A stretch of 64,000 nt of DNA. Origin: an uncultured Planctomycetales bacterium. Lineage in GTDB: Bacteria > Planctomycetota > Planctomycetia > Pirellulales > S012-138. This document shows positions 43,734 to 52,698 of this stretch, piece by piece; positions within the stretch are counted from its first letter, which is position 1; every line of letters starts with the position of its first letter. The notes beneath the pieces are model-generated. The model had not been told where the DNA came from. It searched no databases and saw nothing but the letters and a program-made list of their open reading frames with translations. The position numbers and the translations under genes were made by a program. The stretch covers positions 6,846-70,845 of the forward strand of contig CALJLD010000296.1 in NCBI GenBank assembly GCA_937982665.1, read 5' to 3'.

Positions 43734-45110
43734 TCAACCGCGTTTTCCGTCGCGCTGGCTCTGATTTCGCGTGAGGAGAAAGCGAGTCAAGCGCCACATC
43801 CCCAACAAGATGGCCAGCATCGGAATGCAGAGAAGCAGTACGGCAGGCAGAAACCAGCCAATCTCGAACATCGGCAATCCCCATTCCCAGATTCCACGCC
43901 AGAAAACAACCACTGCCACTGCCCCCAGGCACAGGAACGGACCATAGGGAATTGGGTGAGTTGTTGTGCGACGGGAAATCGCCGAGGCAAGAGCCGGCAC
44001 CAGAGCGAAGAACGGCGAGCAAAAGAAGACGAATACGCACGCTTGCCAGCCAAGGAAAGCTCCGATCATCCCCATCAACGTGACGTCACCAAAGCCCATT
44101 GCTTCGATTCCAATCGCCAGGCCGGCGACAATTCGCACTGTCCAGATGATGATCATACCAATAATCATCCCCAGCAATGACGTCATCAATGCTTGCCAAG
44201 CTTCTGCTCCGCCCCAGCGCCACATGGCAAACACCGCAGCCGAACCGATAACAGCCAACGTACACATGAGTTTGGTTGACCATGCTCTTCGCAGCCGCAC
44301 AAAGAACCGCCAAATGGCGAATGGCAGCCCGCGCGAGAGGTTCCATTTGCGCTCCATCAGCGCGAAGCACCACAAACAAACGCATCCGATGCCTGTCAAC
44401 AGGCTTAGGGGACTTGCTTGCGTGAGGAAATCCGGCCACGCCTGAGGGTGACTGAAGCTGACATACTCCGCGCGGACAAGCGGCAGCTTTGGCGGACCAA
44501 CTACCATGGATAGTGGAGTGCTCGCCACGGCTGTTACCCAGATGATGCCCAGGATTGTTCCGGGGATAATGACTTCGTCGGGGATCAGGTATTCGTCCAA
44601 GTCAATCAGCGACGCCACAAGCATGAACAGAATCAGCAAGGCGCTCCCGACGAAGATGTGCTGAACTTCTGTAGTTCGCAGTGGTGGAAACGGAAATCCA
44701 CGCGGATTGGCGATGTTGTTCTGCCCGATAACCAGCCACCAATACAAAAGCACGAAGCCAACGGGCAACAGGATCTCAACCCACAACGGTCGCACCCAAA
44801 ACCGGCTTCCTTGCAAGGGTTCCTCGCGACGGAGTTGCCACCAACCCAGAATGGGGACCGCATCCAGCCACGTGCGTTTTCCCAACTCCGGCAAAGGTTT
44901 GTTCTTCTGATCCTTGCGGCGGCGTTTTTTTTCCTTGGGTGATTGTTCCGGGATGGTGGGAACGGTCTCACAACCCAATAGGTTGGCGAGCGTGTTGCCC
45001 AGCCCGTTCCATGGACTGAAGCCGCGTGGCTCATAGCGAAATCGATACGTCGCGAGATTGGCCGCAGCAGCGGCGAAGAGCCCAAAGATGATGACAAAGA
45101 CCCAATCCAT
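43734..45110 (-). CDS. Type IV prepilin peptidase-like protein (A24 family)
   Basis: 458 aa membrane protease that would cleave type IV pilin or pseudopilin leaders. Both catalytic aspartates are visible: SLIDLDEYLIPDEVIIPG and AMGFGDVTLMGMIGAFLGW (GxGD). It is nearly twice the usual length, with extra membrane helices and a long central loop. The N-terminal methylase region is present only in outline (PILGWWQLR) and lacks the four zinc-binding Cys of E. coli-type PilD, so N-methylation may be lost. It starts 24 bases after aroK, probably in one operon. Confidence 0.88.
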   Translation of the reverse strand: MDWVFVIIFGLFAAAAANLATYRFRYEPRGFSPWNGLGNTLANLLGCETVPTIPEQSPKEKKRRRKDQKNKPLPELGKRTWLDAVPILGWWQLRREEPLQGSRFWVRPLWVEILLPVGFVLLYWWLVIGQNNIANPRGFPFPPLRTTEVQHIFVGSALLILFMLVASLIDLDEYLIPDEVIIPGTILGIIWVTAVASTPLSMVVGPPKLPLVRAEYVSFSHPQAWPDFLTQASPLSLLTGIGCVCLWCFALMERKWNLSRGLPFAIWRFFVRLRRAWSTKLMCTLAVIGSAAVFAMWRWGGAEAWQALMTSLLGMIIGMIIIWTVRIVAGLAIGIEAMGFGDVTLMGMIGAFLGWQACVFVFFCSPFFALVPALASAISRRTTTHPIPYGPFLCLGAVAVVVFWRGIWEWGLPMFEIGWFLPAVLLLCIPMLAILLGMWRLTRFLLTRNQSQRDGKRG

Positions 45111-45134
45111 ATGCCAATTCTTGCCCCTGTCAGA

Positions 45135-45695
45135 TCAATTTTCCATCCCGGTTCGCCAGTTTATGATCTCTTCGGCAATGACTTCAGGCGATTTGTGATC
45201 CGTGTTGATAATCAAATTGGCCACAGATTGGTAGATCGGCGTCCGTTGCGCCAAGAGTTGCCGCAACTCGGCTTCTGCATCCAGGTCCGTAAGCGGCGGT
45301 CGATTGTGCACGGTCGTCGCGTCTTGCTGAATCCGCGACAGCATAGTCGCAACTTCCGCCTGCAACCAGACAGCGGCGGCGTGATCGCGCAGCATTTGCT
45401 GGTTTTCTTCCGCCAGGACGGCACCACCACCGGCGGAGATCACGCGGGTTGCCCTTGGTGGGCTTTCTTTCGCAAGCGCATCCCGCAAGGCTTGTGTTTC
45501 CAACTCGCGAAAAGCAGCTTCGCCCTCGGTCGAAAAGATCTCGCGAATGTTCTTGCCGGCTGTTTTGACGATGACCTGATCGAGATCGATGGCCTCGCAT
45601 TGCAGCAGTTTGCCCAAAGCGAGCGCGACGGTTGTCTTGCCACACCCACGAGCTCCAATCAGCACAAAGGGACGCGTGGCGAGAGAATCCGACAT
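45135..45695 (-). CDS. aroK: Shikimate kinase
   Basis: Phosphorylates shikimate in the chorismate pathway. Walker A GARGCGKTT near residue 15, EAIDLDQVIV (DxD), FSTEGEAAFRELE, VISAGGGAVL (GGG substrate loop) and NRPPLTDLD (Arg lid). The 186 aa are normal. The ATG at 45695 is used; a TTG one codon earlier is also open. Confidence 0.95.
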   Translation of the reverse strand: MSDSLATRPFVLIGARGCGKTTVALALGKLLQCEAIDLDQVIVKTAGKNIREIFSTEGEAAFRELETQALRDALAKESPPRATRVISAGGGAVLAEENQQMLRDHAAAVWLQAEVATMLSRIQQDATTVHNRPPLTDLDAEAELRQLLAQRTPIYQSVANLIINTDHKSPEVIAEEIINWRTGMEN

Positions 45696-45770
45696 CAATC
45701 AGGCCCGATGCTATGCGGGTGAAGCAACGTAGTTTGGACGGATCAGGGCGAGATCGCGAAATCTGGTCGG

Positions 45771-47021
45771 CTATTGGTTGTGTCTGGCCATGCGAAACAC
45801 TTCCATCTTGCGGTCAAACAGAAACCGCAGCCAAAGTTTGACCCATGAATAATGCGCGTGCAGCGTGTCATACATTTCCGGCGCCAATCGCTTCAGCCGC
45901 GGCAAACGGTTCCACGGAATCTGCGGCAAGTCATGGTGCTCATTGTGATAGCCAATATTGAAGGCCACCGTGTTGAGGTTGCCGTAATAGCTGTAGGTCT
46001 CTTGGCCTTTGCGAAAGACATAGTGCTCTTGAATCCAACGGGCACCGAGCGGATGCGGCCCAATGGCGAATATGGCACTGGCCATGAAATAGACAAACGT
46101 CCAAGGGCTGACCAACCAGGCCAATAACCCAACAAACGCAAACTGAATCACAAAGTTGGGCACCCGCCAGTTCACCCACGATGCCGGCTTGCCGCCGTGC
46201 TTCAAGAACATCGGTCGCAGCGATTGGAGCAGGGGGAACAAACACTGCCAGCCCAATCTTCGCAGGAAGCCGCCGCGCAGCAACCAGGCTTCGTAGCGAG
46301 GCGCGACGTCAGCGTCGTGTTCGGTATTGCCCAGGTAGCGATGGTGCTTGAGGTGCCAAATACAAAACGGCACAGTGCATGGAAGCGCCATCGGAAAGTT
46401 CGCAACGATTGCCAGCACGCGATTCCAAAACGGCTTGCGGAAGATCAAGTTGTGGCAACATTCATGCACCAGCACCCACAGCGCATGATTGGCATAAGCG
46501 CCCACAAAGTAGGCGACCAACAAGAAAGCCCACCAAGGAGCACCAAAAAGCGAAAGCGAGATGGCTATTGCCGTTTGAACGGCAACGATGCTGACAATGG
46601 CAACACCGCTCCAGTAGTTGATGCCAAAGAGCTTTCGCACTTCCGGATGCTGGCGGATGATCTTCTTGGCACGAAGCGGATGCGGCTGCGGAGCCGGAGT
46701 GATCAAGTACGCGTTGCCGTCCGTGGGTACCGGGAAGGTTCCGTCTTCTGGCGGCGGATAGACAAAGTCCACGGCGCGCTGCCGAGCTTTCGCCAAAGCA
46801 TCCGGAGAAGCGGAAACTTCGTCCGGCCCTCCAAACTGTTCATCCAAATGATCCGTTGTCGCCAAATCCGCATCGACCGCAGTCGGCTTTAACTCGCCTG
46901 CTTCCGCGCTGCTCGATTGCTGGGCAAGTTTTGTATCCGTCGCAAACTGAGCGGACGGATCTTTGTGCGCAGCGTTGGACGAAGGGGATATGGACACGGG
47001 CCTTTGAGAGGGGCGGCTCAA
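45771..47021 (-). CDS. Fatty-acid desaturase, closest to sphingolipid delta-4 (DEGS1) type
   Basis: 416 aa membrane di-iron desaturase. The three His boxes are HECCHN (about 186), HLKHHRYLG (about 223) and GYHNEHHDLP (about 356). Around them the sequence follows eukaryotic dihydroceramide desaturase closely: HPEVRKLFG, HPLGARWIQEHYVF, KGQETYSYYGNLNTVAFN and the late SWVKLWLRFLFDR. The first 110 residues are a low-complexity extension absent from DEGS1. The likely reaction is insertion of a double bond into a sphingoid or long-chain amide lipid, but the substrate is inferred. The start is uncertain (TTG 47021 or GTG 46997); no ATG is available. Confidence 0.88.
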   Translation of the reverse strand: MSRPSQRPVSISPSSNAAHKDPSAQFATDTKLAQQSSSAEAGELKPTAVDADLATTDHLDEQFGGPDEVSASPDALAKARQRAVDFVYPPPEDGTFPVPTDGNAYLITPAPQPHPLRAKKIIRQHPEVRKLFGINYWSGVAIVSIVAVQTAIAISLSLFGAPWWAFLLVAYFVGAYANHALWVLVHECCHNLIFRKPFWNRVLAIVANFPMALPCTVPFCIWHLKHHRYLGNTEHDADVAPRYEAWLLRGGFLRRLGWQCLFPLLQSLRPMFLKHGGKPASWVNWRVPNFVIQFAFVGLLAWLVSPWTFVYFMASAIFAIGPHPLGARWIQEHYVFRKGQETYSYYGNLNTVAFNIGYHNEHHDLPQIPWNRLPRLKRLAPEMYDTLHAHYSWVKLWLRFLFDRKMEVFRMARHNQ

Positions 47022-47237
47022 GAAGGGTGGCTCACGAAATCACGTGAAGGCAACCACTCAATGTAGAGACTTCGCTGGCACTTCGGCAGTGCCAAACTTC
47101 GCTAATGGCAAGAAACTGCGAGCCAAAACGGCAAGAATCCCCCATCCGGCAGGGTTCGCCGAGATGCCCGTAACCTCAGCGTTGGCGCAGGCTTAGGTCA
47201 GGAAGCCACTCGCTGCAGCATGTGCGATTCTGCCCAA

Positions 47238-48224
47238 TCAATCGACTTGCTCGCGGATGAACTCGTAGCCGGGCGTTCCCTGCTGGGCCGTGAGATTCTC
47301 CGAGACATACCGCTGTGCTCCGCGAATGCCGGGCACCCGGAAGTTGTCGCCCTTCTGCAGGATAGGCTTGAACTCGTACATATGCCCAAAGGAGCGGTCG
47401 CCGGCAGCCTGACAGGGAATCCAATAACCGTTCCCGTCTTCGTCCTCCAGGTAGAACTCCGGATAACAGTGATCGGGAATCCAAACGGTCCTCGCGGGGA
47501 TCTTGTTGATGCGACACATTGCAATGAACAACGAACTCAGTTCCTCGCAGTCGCCGGTGCCATCGGTCATGGCTTGCTTGGCGCCCTTAAGTGGGCCGTT
47601 GACGTATTCGATATTCTCTCGCACCCAATCGTAGATCGCTTCCACCTTGCCCCAAGCGGACTCAGGCGCGGAGCCGATCTCGACTGCTTTGGCGCGAATT
47701 TCACGATCCGCCGTTTCAATGTAGGGGCTGGGCGCGAGATAGCTGCGGAGTTCGCGATTCAGCTTTTGCGGCATCCGAAAAACCGCAGGGCTTTCCGGAG
47801 CGTCCAACACATATTTGGTCACTTCGATTGTGACCACGGCCTTGGCTTCTCCTCCGGCAGGCAAGTTCGGCACTTGCACAACGTATTGATCAGCGGACCC
47901 GCTCAACGTACGGAACGAAGTCTTGCGAACCATTGGCGAGGTTTCTTCATCAACGATGGTAACCTCTTGCTCCGGCCAGGCTCGCGGGATGGGCACGCTG
48001 GCCACAAGGTTGCGGCATGCTCCGTTCTTGCCCGTCAGCACGACACCAATCCGATACCGGACGGTGACATTCTCGCCGCGCCTGGGCCCTGCGCCGGGAT
48101 CATATTCTTCGTCTTGATTGTTGGCCTGACCTAACGCCAGGCCTCCGTTTGTGGAGGGAAGACCAACCGCGAACAAGCCAACGCAAACCAAGAAAGTCGA
48201 AATGATCCAACGCCGATTCAACAT
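47238..48224 (-). CDS. Exported transglutaminase-like protein
   Basis: 328 aa with signal peptide (about 1-35), an immunoglobulin-like beta region (about 50-150) and a transglutaminase-core domain: AIYDWVRENIEYV, GTGDCEELSSLFIAMCR (catalytic Cys), ARTVWIPDHCYPEFYLED (catalytic His) and a downstream Asp. It probably acts as a periplasmic protease or peptide crosslinker. ATG 48224 is chosen over the GTG three codons earlier. Confidence 0.88.
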   Translation of the reverse strand: MLNRRWIISTFLVCVGLFAVGLPSTNGGLALGQANNQDEEYDPGAGPRRGENVTVRYRIGVVLTGKNGACRNLVASVPIPRAWPEQEVTIVDEETSPMVRKTSFRTLSGSADQYVVQVPNLPAGGEAKAVVTIEVTKYVLDAPESPAVFRMPQKLNRELRSYLAPSPYIETADREIRAKAVEIGSAPESAWGKVEAIYDWVRENIEYVNGPLKGAKQAMTDGTGDCEELSSLFIAMCRINKIPARTVWIPDHCYPEFYLEDEDGNGYWIPCQAAGDRSFGHMYEFKPILQKGDNFRVPGIRGAQRYVSENLTAQQGTPGYEFIREQVD

Positions 48225-48377
48225 CTGTTCCACTTATCTCATGAGGGCGTTCCTGCGGGCAGTATCCGCCCGCGCAATGTCAGAGCAGCAACTTTCCAGT
48301 GTACCTCGTGCAGGTGCCTGCGGCGAAGAAATCAAACGAGCAATCTGCGCCCCGATCGATTTTCACAGCGTATGGAA

Positions 48378-49916
48378 TCAGCGAGCGCGAGCGCCGCGGT
48401 CGTATGAGCCATCGGATGACTTCAACTCAGCCAGCAATTCACTGAGCCGCTCCACAATGTCCGGATGTAGCGTGTAGAGATTGATCTGTTCGGCCGGGTC
48501 ATTCTCTAAGTCGTAAAGCTGTCCAAGCGGAGCGTCTTCCGGAGGCGTATAGCGCGTAAATCCACCGGAGTTCTTGCCCAAGATCAACTTCCATTTGCCC
48601 TGGCGGATTGCGAACAATCCATTGCCGGAATGATGGATCAAGTGATCGCGAATCGGCCCAGCATAGTTTTCACCAAACAAAGCAGGTCCGATGTCAAAAC
48701 TGTCTTCAGCCGCATTCTCTGGCAATTCATACTCAATGAGCTTGGCCGTCGTTCGCATCAAATCGGTCAGGATGATCGGCTCCGCACTCGTCGCGCCGGC
48801 GTCAACTCGCCCAGGCCAACGGGCAATGAATGGAACGCGATGCCCACCTTCCCAGGCGTCACTCTTCATGCCCCGCCAAGGTCGACTTGGATCGTGGCCG
48901 AACTTTTTCACAGAGCCAGTGGGGCCGGACATGTTTGTTCCGTCCCGCTGCGGCGAGCCATTATCAGATGTGAAGATCACAAGCGTATCATCCACCGCGC
49001 CGGTGCGCTCTAACGCGTCCAAGACTTGCCCCACGGTCCAATCGACTTGATGCACAAAGTCGCCATACCAGCCGGCTTCGCTCTTCCCCAGAAAATGTGG
49101 CGAAGGGGCGATCGGCGTGTGCGGCGCCGTCAAAGGCATGTAAAGAAAGAACGGCCGATCTGGCGACTCAGCCTGACGCTCAATGTACTGCACGGCGTGT
49201 TGCGTGAGAGTTGGCATGACGACCGAAAGGTCCCAGCCAGGCAAAGCCGGCCCGGCGTGACCGAACATTCCGTCCGGCTTTTCCGTCGTCGGTAAACCGA
49301 CGCTGCGTTCATTCTCAATGAAGCAATACGGTGGGAAGTTGGGAACGTCATCGCCAAAGTAAGTGTCAAACCCGCGCGATGTTGGGCCGCCGCGGGTCGG
49401 TCGAGAAAAATCGACGCGCTGGCCAAACGCCTCGCGTTCATTCGGTGGAATGGTGTGGCCGTCGAATTCATTGGTGATGAAGCCGCCCTCCTGCAATGGC
49501 CAATCCCAACCAAGATGCCATTTGCCGATGCACGCAGTGGCGTAACCGTTTTCTTGCAACATCGCCGGAAGCGTCAGCCGATCCGGCTCAATCAATGGCG
49601 GATCCCAGGGCCAAAGCACACTGCGTTGCAGCGGCGTGCGCCAGCAATATCGCCCGGTCAGCAGCCCATACCGCGTGGGCGTGCAAACGCTCGAAGGCGT
49701 ATGGGCATCCGTAAACCGCAAGCCCTGCTCGGCCATGCGATCAATATTCGGCGTGGGGATCTTAGACCGATCGTTGTAGCAATGCAGATCACCATACCCG
49801 AGATCATCGGCGAGAATGATCACAATGTTAGGCTTCTCCGCGACCGCGATCGGCAACAGCGGCGAGGCCACGCTGATTGCCAGCGCGAAGAGTATGGCAG
49901 GTAAGGCTGACTTCAT
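48378..49916 (-). CDS. Secreted sulfatase (formylglycine type)
   Basis: 512 aa, signal peptide (about 1-26) then the sulfatase fold: PNIVIILADDLGYGDLHCY (metal Asp pair), and SVCTPTRYGLLTGRY with the CxPxR motif whose Cys is oxidised to formylglycine. Also present are GKWHLGWDWP, PFFLYMPLTAPHTPI and FTSDNGSPQ. It hydrolyses a sulfate ester, probably on algal polysaccharide; the exact substrate is unknown. GGGAG stands 6 bases before the ATG. No maturation enzyme is adjacent. Confidence 0.95.
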   Translation of the reverse strand: MKSALPAILFALAISVASPLLPIAVAEKPNIVIILADDLGYGDLHCYNDRSKIPTPNIDRMAEQGLRFTDAHTPSSVCTPTRYGLLTGRYCWRTPLQRSVLWPWDPPLIEPDRLTLPAMLQENGYATACIGKWHLGWDWPLQEGGFITNEFDGHTIPPNEREAFGQRVDFSRPTRGGPTSRGFDTYFGDDVPNFPPYCFIENERSVGLPTTEKPDGMFGHAGPALPGWDLSVVMPTLTQHAVQYIERQAESPDRPFFLYMPLTAPHTPIAPSPHFLGKSEAGWYGDFVHQVDWTVGQVLDALERTGAVDDTLVIFTSDNGSPQRDGTNMSGPTGSVKKFGHDPSRPWRGMKSDAWEGGHRVPFIARWPGRVDAGATSAEPIILTDLMRTTAKLIEYELPENAAEDSFDIGPALFGENYAGPIRDHLIHHSGNGLFAIRQGKWKLILGKNSGGFTRYTPPEDAPLGQLYDLENDPAEQINLYTLHPDIVERLSELLAELKSSDGSYDRGARAR

Positions 49917-49980
49917 CGCAAGCTCCCGCGTTTCTCATCGAATTTGCTCGTCGCACGGCCAACTAACCCAGCCTTGCGGC

Positions 49981-50376
49981 TCATTGCTGCTGGAAGAAAA
50001 CATCCGTCGTAACCACATACCCGCCGTGCTCGCTTGCATTGGCGTGGATGTTGATTTTTGGCTGCAATTGCTGGCGAAACTCGTTGTGACTGATCACCAT
50101 CGTGAGGTGTATGGGTATTGTCAGCGAGCTCAAATAAGCGATCGGCTCATTATCTTCTTGTGGAAATAGGCTTAGTTCGCAGCCATCGATGCGATCAACG
50201 GTAATCGTCTCAACGTTTGCCGCCGGATGCTGTTTTTGCAAGATTTCCGTCAGATGGTTGTGAGGGAACTCACTCAAGCCAACCGAGATTCCAATGTGAC
50301 AGAGCAGATCTTCCGTTGCAGCGATTTGATCGCGCAGAGTGGAAGGATTCCCGCTTTCGTTCGGGCTCACGTTCAT
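49981..50376 (-). CDS. Unknown protein (131 aa)
   Basis: Not recognised. Soluble, mixed alpha/beta, with ITVDRIDGCELSLFP and a C-terminal strand region ending YVVTTDVFFQQQ. No signal or membrane segment. GGGA stands 5 bases before the ATG. It lies between the radical SAM and sulfatase genes on the same strand. Confidence 0.6.
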   Translation of the reverse strand: MNVSPNESGNPSTLRDQIAATEDLLCHIGISVGLSEFPHNHLTEILQKQHPAANVETITVDRIDGCELSLFPQEDNEPIAYLSSLTIPIHLTMVISHNEFRQQLQPKINIHANASEHGGYVVTTDVFFQQQ

Positions 50377-50450
50377 GGCATTCCCGCATGCCCAGGCAAC
50401 GATGGCACACTGACGTGAACAAGCCCAATGGCACTGATCACGACTTATTA

Positions 50451-51713
50451 CTACCCGCCCACTTCGGCCGGTTCTTGCTCTTCCACTTCCGGGCCGAGAA
50501 TCTCTTCCACGCTTCGCGGGCTGTTGTAGACGCCGAAGTCATTGAACCAATGCTTCTTGGCGAAGCGATAGAACCAGCTTTTTTCTGGGATCTCGTTTCC
50601 CATGTCATGCTGCGAGGTCCGCGGCTGCATCGCCTGAAGTTCGGCCATGGCTTCTTTGCGGGCGGTGGCGTCTTTCGCGCCGTGCTTGTTCATCAGCCGT
50701 TGCAAGAGGTCAGGGCGTTCCAGCACAATGCAGCCTCGCGTGCTGGTGGCGGCCAGGTCGCGGAAGTCGCGAAGGAACTCTGACTCGATGAAGGTTTTGT
50801 GGATCGGCCGTTCGTCGTGGATCGATTCTTTGGCGAACTGCACAATGGGGCACGGCTCGACATCACCCCACGGATTGATGTGATGTGAAATGCCAGTCGC
50901 CGCCGGGCATAACGCTTGTCCGGCATGATCAAAGTAAGCATCGATCACACCGATCGGCTTCTTCGCACGAATATTAACCACAAACTCTCGGACTTGTCGC
51001 TGCTGATCCGGCGTGAGCGCCAGCTCCGGACAAGCATCCGGGCCCACGGGGCGATACGTGTGGTACCACATGTACATCGCGCCCAGTTCAATCAGCCGAT
51101 CAACCCAGCTCTCTTGCAGGAGGTCATCGAAGTTTGTCTGACACAAGCTGGTGGCAATCCCGGTGATGAGCTTATGCTTCACCGCGTTGTGAAAGCCTTC
51201 CATGGTTTTGGAAAGCACATTCTTATGGCCGCGACGTTCATCACTGATGATCTCCGTTCCTTCAATGGAAATCAGCGGTGACGCATTGCCCAGCTTCTTC
51301 AACTCGCGTGCGACTTCATCTGTGATGAACTGCCCATTGGTGAACACCTGGAAGTAACAGTCCGGATGAGCGGCCAGGATCTCCATCAACTCCGGATGCA
51401 TGAACGGCTCGCCGCCCAATAGCCCAAAGAACGAATTGCCCAGTTCCTTGGCTTCGGAGATCAGGCGGTTCATCGCCTTGAGGTCGATGGTTTGTTGCTT
51501 GGCGGCGACATCGACCCAGCAGCCTTGGCAACGCAGGTTGCAGCTGTTGATGATGGAAACATACAGAAACGGCGGAAAGTACTCGCCCTGCTTGAGCCGC
51601 TTCTTATGCTTCTGCACAGAACGCATGCCCTTCCAACCGGCATTCCACGCCAGCTTCCAGAGCAGCCGCTTGTTGGTTTCAAACATCAGCCGTTTGGCCA
51701 TGCGAAAGAACAT
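50451..51713 (-). CDS. Radical SAM protein
   Basis: 420 aa. The [4Fe-4S]/SAM motif is CNLRCQGC (CxxxCxxC, near residue 58), followed by GLLGGEPFMHPEL (GGEP), FTNGQFI and SIEGTE. C-terminal cysteines (LCPAATG, EPCPIVQF and a later GCIVLER) may bind a second cluster as in SPASM-like proteins. The N-terminus is basic and amphipathic (RMAKRLMFETNKRLLWKLAW), suggesting membrane association. The substrate is unknown. AGGA stands 6 bases before the ATG. Confidence 0.88.
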   Translation of the reverse strand: MFFRMAKRLMFETNKRLLWKLAWNAGWKGMRSVQKHKKRLKQGEYFPPFLYVSIINSCNLRCQGCWVDVAAKQQTIDLKAMNRLISEAKELGNSFFGLLGGEPFMHPELMEILAAHPDCYFQVFTNGQFITDEVARELKKLGNASPLISIEGTEIISDERRGHKNVLSKTMEGFHNAVKHKLITGIATSLCQTNFDDLLQESWVDRLIELGAMYMWYHTYRPVGPDACPELALTPDQQRQVREFVVNIRAKKPIGVIDAYFDHAGQALCPAATGISHHINPWGDVEPCPIVQFAKESIHDERPIHKTFIESEFLRDFRDLAATSTRGCIVLERPDLLQRLMNKHGAKDATARKEAMAELQAMQPRTSQHDMGNEIPEKSWFYRFAKKHWFNDFGVYNSPRSVEEILGPEVEEQEPAEVGG

Positions 51714-51761
51714 GAAACGTCCTGCAGTTGTTTGTTATTCTCTCCAACAGACATTGTCCGA

Positions 51762-51795
51762 CGGGTGCCACTGGTAACTTGTTACCAGTGCTGTT
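51762..51795. repeat. Short palindromic repeat, intergenic copy
   Basis: A 22-bp perfect palindrome CACTGGTAAC-TT-GTTACCAGTG at 51769-51790, flanked by CGGGTGC and CTGTT as in the copy at 16371-16404. It lies 50 bases upstream of the radical SAM gene, in the 354-bp gap 51714-52067, which holds nothing else recognisable. Confidence 0.75.
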
Positions 51796-52067
51796 CGTAG
51801 TACGTTGGACGTTGTCGTTGTCTCTTGATTCCGGAGTCCTCTCCCCCATGGGAGCGAGTACTCAATGTAGTGGCACACATTTACACCAATCAGTATAGCA
51901 GCCACATCCTTCAATCACATGTTGGCGAAAGCACGAATCCGTAGCGATTCCCATGGATTGCCAGCGGGCGGATAGGCGGCGATAACGGGCACGGGGCTTG
52001 CCGGCGGAACACCATCGGTCGCCAACGTCGGTCGCCATCGTCGCCGCAAACTTACAGGGAGCGAACT

Positions 52068-52607
52068 GTGAACACCAACCTCGGCACGGAAATTCTGCAA
52101 TCCGCTATTGCGGAAATGCGGCGCTATAAGAGCCTGGCGGACAGGGCTTTGGCTCAAACATCCAGCGAGAATCTGCACAAGCCGCAGGACGAGAATACCA
52201 ATTCGCTGGTTGTGATCATGAAGCATGTGGCCGGCAATTTGCGTTCGCGCTGGACTGACTTCCTGACCAGCGACGGTGAGAAGCCTTGGCGGAACCGCGA
52301 CACGGAATTTGTGGACGACTTTACCAGTCGCGAAGAGTTGTTCGCCTTTTGGGAGGAAGGCTGGCGCGTGGCGATGGAATCTCTGCAAGGCCTGACGCCC
52401 GCGGACTTGAACCGCACGGTCACAATTCGCGGCGAACCGCACAGCGTGCCGCTGGCGATGGCCCGCAGCCTGGCTCACACGGCTTATCACGTGGGGCAGA
52501 TTGTGCACGTCGCGCGACATTACGCCGGCGACAACTGGGAGACGCTGACCATTCCGCGCGGAGGATCGGAAGCATTCAATCAGGCAATGCGTGAAGGCAA
52601 AGTGTGA
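52068..52607 (+). CDS. DinB-superfamily protein, DUF1572 type
   Basis: 179 aa four-helix bundle with the metal-binding pattern of DinB-like proteins: MKHVAGNLRSRW in helix 2 (His) and HTAYHVGQIVHVARH in helix 4 (His). Members are putative thiol- or metal-dependent enzymes; the reaction is unknown. The GTG start is fixed by AGGGAG 6 bases upstream. Confidence 0.86.
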   Translation: MNTNLGTEILQSAIAEMRRYKSLADRALAQTSSENLHKPQDENTNSLVVIMKHVAGNLRSRWTDFLTSDGEKPWRNRDTEFVDDFTSREELFAFWEEGWRVAMESLQGLTPADLNRTVTIRGEPHSVPLAMARSLAHTAYHVGQIVHVARHYAGDNWETLTIPRGGSEAFNQAMREGKV

Positions 52608-52698
52608 ATCGGCTTGAATTCGGCATGGCGATCGGCAACAACGGTTGACGAATCAGCAAGACTCCCAGGGACCAGACTCCTCCACGCGAAGACCCATC

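Noticed and set aside
47060..47090. TGGCACT-TCGGC-AGTGCCA hairpin near the desaturase start
   Set aside because: It resembles but does not share the flanks of the mini-repeat at 16371 and 51762, and has no T-run; too little to assign a role.
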